From Candidatus Electrothrix marina (GTDB lineage: Bacteria; Desulfobacterota; Desulfobulbia; Desulfobulbales; Desulfobulbaceae): 10,060 nt of DNA. Numbering within the stretch: the stretch's first letter is position 1; each line of letters opens with the position of its first letter. The notes beneath the pieces are model-generated. The model had not been told where the DNA came from, did not search any database, and saw only the letters and a list, made by a program, of their open reading frames with translations. Location of the stretch: contig MTKS01000037.1 of assembly GCA_004028495.1 (NCBI GenBank), forward strand, positions 1-10,060, read 5' to 3'. Positions 6,776 through 10,060 of the stretch are shown one piece after another. A program made the position numbers and the translations under genes.

Positions 6776-6849
6776 TGACAAAGCCACAGCCGTCGTGAGG
6801 CGGTGTCGGAAAGCCACGGATCTCTCGGGAGGAGACCGCCGGGTTGCCA
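6776..6849 (+). ncRNA. Cyclic-di-GMP-I (GEMM) riboswitch candidate
   Basis: Regulatory RNA in the leader of the downstream operon. Elements in GEMM order are as follows. A 5' segment TGACAAAGCC (6776-6785) resembles the consensus GGCAAACC. A hairpin CCGTC-GTGA-GGCGG (6790-6803) has a GNRA tetraloop. A joining segment CGGAAAGCC (6807-6815) stands in for ACGCAAAGCC, followed by ACGG. A second helix, GGATCTC/GAGACC, is closed by TCGGGAG (6818-6837). The 3' segment GCCGGGTTGCC (6838-6848) equals a common GEMM ending. The GNRA loop, AAAGCC and GCCGGGTTGCC are the strongest points. The deviations are GA for GG in the 5' segment and GGAAA for GCAAA in the junction, both near the known ligand pocket. 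Ligand identity (c-di-GMP, cGAMP or a variant) is therefore open. A covariance-model scan would decide. Confidence 0.62.
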
Positions 6850-7017
6850 TTTTGTCCTTCTCGTTGCCCGGAAGTGTCGAATTATGACATCAATGAACAG
6901 AGAAATCTGTCCGGCCCAAACCGCCGGCCATATGGACAGCCACCCCTTCTGCTTGAATTTCTCCTCCCTCACCCTTTTAACCCAACTCATACTCATTTTT
7001 TAAAGAAGAAAAGGAGG
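6850..7017 (+). promoter_or_regulatory. Likely expression platform and ribosome site of the phnD-like gene
   Basis: The 168 nt after the riboswitch core hold no gene. CCGGG inside the core's 3' strand (6839-6843) can pair with CCCGG at 6867-6871, an alternative fold that would break the core. A GC-rich hairpin with arms CTGTCCGGCC and GGCC...GGACAG (6907-6939) has no U tract, so an intrinsic terminator is not evident. TCCTCC at 6962-6967 is fully complementary to GGAGGA (7013-7018), which contains the strong Shine-Dalgarno AGGAGG (7012-7017) placed 8 nt before ATG 7026. Control at the level of translation is therefore plausible. This is inference from complementarity. Confidence 0.4.
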
Positions 7018-7025
7018 AAGGTGTA

Positions 7026-7928
7026 ATGATAAAAAAGATTTTGGCAGTACTTGCTCTGTTGCTCGTCTTTATCGCACCAAGTTCAGCCGCCCAAAAAAAT
7101 ACTGATGATAACGTCAAAATAGGAATTCTTTCCTGGAGAGGACCGTTAGGTTTCAAGAAGAGCTGGGAGGGCACTGAAAAATATCTTACCAAAGAACTCG
7201 GGAGACCGGTGACCGTGCTGCCTCTGGAGTTCGAAGATGTCCTGCCCGCTGTGAAGAAAGGAAAGGTTGATTTTTTTACCGCCGACCCTTCCATGTTCAT
7301 GAGTGCCAAGATGAAATACGGTGCAAGTGAAATATTGACCATGAAACTTATCAATGCCGATTCAGTCGGGGCTGTACTCTTTACAGGAGCGGATAATCCG
7401 ACTGTAAATTCATTAACCGATCTCAACGGAAAGAGGTTCGGCGCGTTACAGCGTTGGTCGTTCGGCGGCTGGCAGATGGCGGAAAAAGAGTTCCGTAATG
7501 TGGGGATTGACCCCTACCCCTTTCTCCACACGCTGCGCTTCTTCGACAAACCCGATGCTGTGGTGAGGGCCGTCCTTCGCGGACAGGTTGACGCCGGTAC
7601 CGTGCCTTCCAGTATTCTGGAAAGAATGGCAAAAGCAGGGGAAATAAAAATGAGGGATGTGAAAATCCTGAGACAAAAAGCCTACCCTGACTTTCCTTAT
7701 ACATGCTCAACCGAGCTTTATCCCGGTTTTCCTTTAGCCAAAACAGCAGCTGTCGGCCATCCCCTGGCCCATGAGCTTGCCGATGCACTCAAGGCCATAC
7801 AACCGGGAGACAACATTCTGAAGGCGGCCCGAATCACAGGCTGGGTTGATCCGCTTGACTACACAGACATTGAAATCGTCCAATCACAGCTCAGAGGCGG
7901 CGGATACACCGGGCGACGAATTCATTAA
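7026..7928 (+). CDS. PhnD-like periplasmic substrate-binding protein
   Basis: Exported binding protein of the phosphate/phosphite/phosphonate ABC-transporter family (Phosphonate-bd), 300 residues. A Sec signal peptide (MIKKILAVLALLLVFIAPSSA, cleavage near residue 21) is followed by KIGILSWRGPLGFKKSWEGT, a first-lobe start. The pocket-lining segment is VDFFTADPSMFMSAK (81-95). The hinge motif is LTDLNGKRFGALQRWSFGGWQMAEKEF (130-156), and the second lobe carries DAVVRAVLRGQVDAGTVPSSILE (177-199). Members of this family also serve as sensory domains. No ATPase or permease gene lies in the operon, so the protein may sense rather than transport. The true ligand cannot be read from sequence. ATG 7026 has AGGAGG at 8 nt. 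It is the first gene behind the c-di-GMP-type leader, and the next gene starts 12 nt after its stop. A PhnD-like domain is clear; the name phnD is not justified. Confidence 0.88.
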   Translation: MIKKILAVLALLLVFIAPSSAAQKNTDDNVKIGILSWRGPLGFKKSWEGTEKYLTKELGRPVTVLPLEFEDVLPAVKKGKVDFFTADPSMFMSAKMKYGASEILTMKLINADSVGAVLFTGADNPTVNSLTDLNGKRFGALQRWSFGGWQMAEKEFRNVGIDPYPFLHTLRFFDKPDAVVRAVLRGQVDAGTVPSSILERMAKAGEIKMRDVKILRQKAYPDFPYTCSTELYPGFPLAKTAAVGHPLAHELADALKAIQPGDNILKAARITGWVDPLDYTDIEIVQSQLRGGGYTGRRIH

Positions 7929-7940
7929 GCAGGAGCCGCC

Positions 7941-8360
7941 ATGAAATATCAGCTGATCTCCTCCGGACGTTTACTGGTCGGGTCCGAAGAAAAAGAGAGT
8001 ATCGCTCGGATTCAGCGAATAACAAAGCTGCCTGAAGAGCAGGTCCGAAAATCGCTGCTGAACGGCAAGCCGAAAAAGCTGCTCAGTTCCGATGATAAGG
8101 AAAAAGTTAAAAAAGCCGCTCTTGCCTTGCGCAGGGCAGGCCTGGAGGTGAAGGTGCAAGTCCGCCAATCCCCCACGGTGGAGAGGGTTGAAGGGCCGGG
8201 AGATATTTCGCCGAACAAAGAAAAAAGCAGCATAGAAAAAGAACGAATAGACATGTTGCCCTATTCCGTTGCTCCTCCCCAAAAAAAATCTCATCCCGGA
8301 CGTTATCTGGCAGGCCTCCTCCTCTTCCTTATCATCATGCTCTTTCCGACACCTCTATAG
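7941..8360 (+). CDS. Small membrane protein with an L7/L12-like N-terminal module
   Basis: Protein of 139 residues in three parts. Residues 1-75 look like the alpha/beta module resembling the ribosomal L7/L12 C-terminal or ClpS-like fold. This module often heads small bacterial membrane proteins: a strand (KYQLISSGRL), helix (ESIARIQRITKLPEEQVRKSLL), turn (NGKPKKLL), helix (DDKEKVKKAALALRRAG) and strand (LEVKVQV). Residues 76-119 are a polar, probably disordered linker. Residues 121-137 are one hydrophobic segment (RYLAGLLLFLIIMLF), so the protein is likely anchored by its C-terminus with the module in the cytoplasm. ATG 7941 has AGGAG at 6 nt, 12 nt after the binding-protein stop, so the two share a transcript and the riboswitch. 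It may couple the periplasmic binding protein to the membrane, but no function is known to me. No hairpin-plus-U terminator follows. Confidence 0.75.
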   Translation: MKYQLISSGRLLVGSEEKESIARIQRITKLPEEQVRKSLLNGKPKKLLSSDDKEKVKKAALALRRAGLEVKVQVRQSPTVERVEGPGDISPNKEKSSIEKERIDMLPYSVAPPQKKSHPGRYLAGLLLFLIIMLFPTPL

Positions 8361-8408
8361 CCCCTCCGACAGCCTTATTTTTCTTTGATTTTTCAACGTA
8401 ACGATTCC

Positions 8409-8424
8409 ATATCCAGGTGGATAT
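8409..8424. repeat. Short inverted repeat between two convergent genes
   Basis: ATATCC and GGATAT flank a 4-nt loop. It lies in the 155-bp gap (8361-8515) between the convergent membrane-protein and PilZ genes, where a shared terminator would be expected. Neither side has a U run directly after the stem, so its terminator role is doubtful. Confidence 0.3.
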
Positions 8425-8515
8425 ACGGCATCCTGTATCAAACTCAGGTTACACCCGACTGATGACCGGCAAAAAAAGCAGTTGAATGGTGAAATGCACA
8501 CAGGAACATAATATC

Positions 8516-8935
8516 TTATTGTGTCTCGAACATTTTCTGGCGAACAAAGGATTGCCAACTGACAGAACTCTCAGGAATTTTAAATCCTATTTCCAAATTA
8601 TTATCTATCACACTCCTCCATCGAGGGTATGCCGACACCAAACAGCTTTTTTTCGTTCGGTTCGATAGATCTCCGGTATTATCATTATCGCTGACGACAC
8701 TTGTAAGAATTACAATTCTGAACTTTCTGATACGCCAAATCGTCGCACTAAAAAACAATGAAAGGTTCGGCCAGAAAATTAACTGCGAAGCTATCGAGGG
8801 GAAAGTTACCCGGAATCCGTCATAGGACACATCGCCAACAAAACCCTTGTAATAACAACCATAATCCAAGAAAATAGCTAGGTCCCCCGATAGATTGACT
8901 CGCTGGAATCTACGCTTATCAAGTTTTACATTCAT
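8516..8935 (-). CDS. PilZ-domain protein, probable c-di-GMP receptor
   Basis: Single-domain cytoplasmic protein of 139 residues. Both PilZ signature motifs are present. In residues counted from ATG 8935, RRFQR (8-12) gives RxxxR and DVSYDG (35-40) gives DxSxxG; these are the c-di-GMP contacts of the family. The C-terminal part reads EIGFKIPESSVSWQSFVRQKMF, which fits the last strand and helix of PilZ proteins. The central strands (45-85) are less typical, with a hydrophobic stretch LIFWPNLSLFF. The frame stays open up to a TTG at 8968, but ATG 8935 is preferred because a purine-rich GAGGAAAAGAGGG lies just upstream and the PilZ domain starts right after it. It is convergent with the riboswitch-controlled operon. 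The partner protein it controls (flagella, pili, polysaccharide) cannot be inferred. Confidence 0.8.
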   Translation of the reverse strand: MNVKLDKRRFQRVNLSGDLAIFLDYGCYYKGFVGDVSYDGFRVTFPSIASQLIFWPNLSLFFSATIWRIRKFRIVILTSVVSDNDNTGDLSNRTKKSCLVSAYPRWRSVIDNNLEIGFKIPESSVSWQSFVRQKMFETQ

Positions 8936-9007
8936 AGCACCCTCTTTTCCTCTGCAAAGCAACGCCAAAAAAACATTAGACCTTATTTTCCTTTTAATAT
9001 CTACAGA

Positions 9008-9036
9008 TAGATACGCTGTAATTATCCACCTGTCAA
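9008..9036 (-). promoter_or_regulatory. Candidate promoter of the PilZ gene
   Basis: On the minus strand a perfect TTGACA (9036-9031) is followed after 17 nt by TATCTA (9013-9008), which matches the first three bases of the -10 consensus. Transcription would begin near 9001, giving a leader of about 65 nt before ATG 8935. A small TATCT/AGATA inverted repeat overlaps the -10. Confidence 0.45.
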
Positions 9037-9146
9037 CTCTTCGTATTCATTCTTATCGGAGAAGAGCACGATCACCGATGAAGTCGGTATTCAATTCGGG
9101 CGGCGAAAAACGGCAAAATCACCGAAAAGGCGAGCGGATGGTCTTG

Positions 9147-9164
9147 AAAAAAAAAGGGGGGGGG
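9147..9164. repeat. A9G9 compound homopolymer tract
   Basis: Nine A (9147-9155) are followed directly by nine G (9156-9164), with no interruption. It is the second long G/C homopolymer in the window. It lies about 245 bp upstream of the cotransporter start and about 130 bp upstream of the PilZ -10, in a region where no gene is supported. Length variation here would change spacing in the intergenic region or in an undetected small gene. Confidence 0.85.
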
Positions 9165-9409
9165 TCTGCAACTGGTGCAACTCAGGCAGTCTCGCTCGGG
9201 CTGTTTCCATCTGAAGACAACTCATTGCTCAACTTGTCTGATTTCGCTCCGCTTAATCAAACGTTACACAATTGGTTTTATAACTTGTCTTTTCGGATGC
9301 GCGCAAGAGTGCAGTGTGGTATCGTGTGAAAATTCAGAAAACACCTTAACTTTCAGTTCCACTCAACTTGTTGAGATTGCTGGCTTCAAGATAACTCTTT
9401 GGAAAAAGT

Positions 9410-10060
9410 ATGACCACGAATATAAACAAAATTCTAGACAAGATTCCTGCCGGTGCCTTAGCCTTGGCAGGTCTGGCTGTCCTTATTCCCGCAAGATCGA
9501 TTTGGGCGGGCAACAACAACGACGCCGAAGCCATCTCCTGGGTGATGTTGTTTCTGGGGATAACCGGAGGCCTGGCCTTTTTCCTGTACGGCATGGAACT
9601 GATGAGCGAGGGGCTCAAAAAAACGGCTGGCAACAAGATGCGCTCCATCTTGGCTGCTCTGACCAAAAACCGATTCATAGGTCTCCTGATGGGTGCCTTT
9701 GTCACCACGGTCATCCAGTCGTCCAGTGCCACCACCGTGATGCTGGTCAGCTTTGTCCAGGCGGAACTGATGACCTTCGCCCAGTCCCTGGGCGTCATCC
9801 TGGGGGCCGACATCGGCACCACCATCACGGCCCAGCTGGTCGCCTTCAAAGTGACCGACTATGCCCTGGGCATGATCGCCGTAGGCTTTGGCGTGCGCAT
9901 GTTCGGCAAGAATGAAAAAATCAAGAGCATCGGCGACATCCTGTTAGGCTTCGGCGTCCTCTTTTACGGCATGAAGCTTATGAGCGATTCCATGACGCCG
10001 TTGCGCACTTACCCGCAGTTCATCGACATGATGAAGTCCATGGAAAACCCGCTGCTGGGC
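9410..10060 (+). CDS. Na+/phosphate cotransporter, N-terminal part (runs off the right edge)
   Basis: Inner-membrane sodium-coupled phosphate carrier of the NptA/SLC34-related family (Na_Pi_cotrans). The window holds its first 217 residues. A hydrophobic segment that may act as TM1 or a signal is at about 12-32. Next come GITGGLAFFLYGMELMSEGLKKTAG and the first QSSS repeat, VIQSSSATTVMLVSFV, the substrate- and sodium-binding signature. GVILGADIGTTITAQLVAF follows, then a second pair of membrane segments. Bacterial members are usually 540-600 residues and many end in a PhoU-like domain, which would be outside the window. The chosen ATG at 9410 has only a weak GGAAAA site at about 3 nt, but the reading frame matches the family from there on. 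No pho regulon box was recognised upstream. Its relation to the PhnD-like protein next door (both phosphorus-linked families) may be coincidental. Confidence 0.92.
   Translation, partial: MTTNINKILDKIPAGALALAGLAVLIPARSIWAGNNNDAEAISWVMLFLGITGGLAFFLYGMELMSEGLKKTAGNKMRSILAALTKNRFIGLLMGAFVTTVIQSSSATTVMLVSFVQAELMTFAQSLGVILGADIGTTITAQLVAFKVTDYALGMIAVGFGVRMFGKNEKIKSIGDILLGFGVLFYGMKLMSDSMTPLRTYPQFIDMMKSMENPLLG

Larger units (their letters stand above)
8936..9409. other. Intergenic region between divergent PilZ and Na/Pi genes
   Basis: No gene I can support lies in these 474 bp. It holds the PilZ promoter and a small ACCGA/TCGGT hairpin (9077-9091). It also has an A9G9 tract, and two copies of the 9-mer AACTTGTCT (9231-9239 and 9282-9290), each followed within 2 nt by a TTTCG. 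A CTCAA/TTGAG dyad (9363-9376) comes shortly before the cotransporter start. A plus-strand open frame of 144 codons crosses it, starting inside the PilZ gene. It has no recognisable domain, and its composition is unlike the neighbouring genes. The promoter of the cotransporter is not clear. Confidence 0.4.

Noticed and set aside
6907..6939. GC-rich hairpin after the riboswitch as an intrinsic terminator
   Set aside because: It is followed by a C-rich stretch without a U tract, so it does not qualify as an intrinsic terminator, although it may still be part of the expression platform.
8655..8675. GGTTCGAT sequence resembling a tRNA T-loop
   Set aside because: No acceptor stem, anticodon arm or matching D-arm can be built around it, and it is inside the PilZ gene.
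8678..8689. Tandem ATTATC hexamers resembling Fur half-sites
   Set aside because: They lie in the middle of the PilZ coding region, encode Asp-Asn-Asp-Asn, and lack the inverted third element or a nearby promoter.
8936..8968. Upstream TTG start extending the PilZ protein by 11 residues
   Set aside because: The added residues include the ribosome-site bases of ATG 8935, and the PilZ domain begins right after that ATG.
8895..9329. 144-codon plus-strand open frame through the A9G9 tract
   Set aside because: It starts inside the PilZ gene on the other strand, has no domain I recognise and no good ribosome site at its start. A shorter version from 9139 (63 codons, through the tract in frame) cannot be excluded but lacks support.
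9175..9915. 246-codon plus-strand open frame overlapping the cotransporter
   Set aside because: From 9410 onward it is an out-of-frame shadow of the Na/Pi cotransporter, whose frame gives clear family motifs.

Overview
The window looks like chromosomal DNA from an anaerobic or microaerophilic deltaproteobacterium-type organism (Desulfobacterota). Desulfobulbales, possibly a cable-bacterium relative, is my best guess. The guess rests on a PerR-rubrerythrin pair, a c-di-GMP-I type leader whose 3' half has a form common in deltaproteobacteria, PilZ and PhnD-like proteins, and moderate GC with long homopolymers between genes. No sequence search was possible, so the taxonomy is tentative. There are no rRNA or tRNA genes, CRISPR arrays or recognisable insertion sequences.

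Layout. From 1 to 948, on the minus strand, a Fur/PerR-type regulator is followed after 21 nt by rubrerythrin, which runs off the left edge. The regulator carries an extra C-terminal winged-helix-like domain, joined to the Fur domain exactly at a run of ten G. From 1225 to about 1700 (minus) lies a cold-shock protein with a long leader and a strong intrinsic terminator. From 1888 to 6344 (minus) lies a two-gene RND efflux operon: a periplasmic adaptor whose stop codon overlaps the start of a 1060-residue permease. Its promoter is overlapped by a near-perfect 7-1-7 Fur-type box.

From 6681 to 8360 (plus), a promoter drives a structured leader that I read as a c-di-GMP-I (GEMM) riboswitch. It precedes a PhnD-like periplasmic binding protein and a small membrane protein with an L7/L12-like N-terminal module. 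Convergent to these is a PilZ protein (8516-8935, minus), the classical c-di-GMP receptor fold. A 474-bp region with an A9G9 tract then separates the PilZ gene from the 5' end of a Na+/phosphate cotransporter (9410 to the right edge, plus).

How the parts may work together. The left half reads as a metal or peroxide stress module: a Fur-family sensor, a peroxide-reducing rubrerythrin, and an efflux pump with a Fur-type operator. The right half reads as a c-di-GMP-responsive module: riboswitch, periplasmic binding protein, membrane protein and PilZ protein. The most notable points are the poly-G tract that could switch the Fur-family protein between a one-domain and a two-domain form, the Fur box on the efflux operon, and the riboswitch leader, in which one 8-nt strand can pair with two identical copies of its partner.
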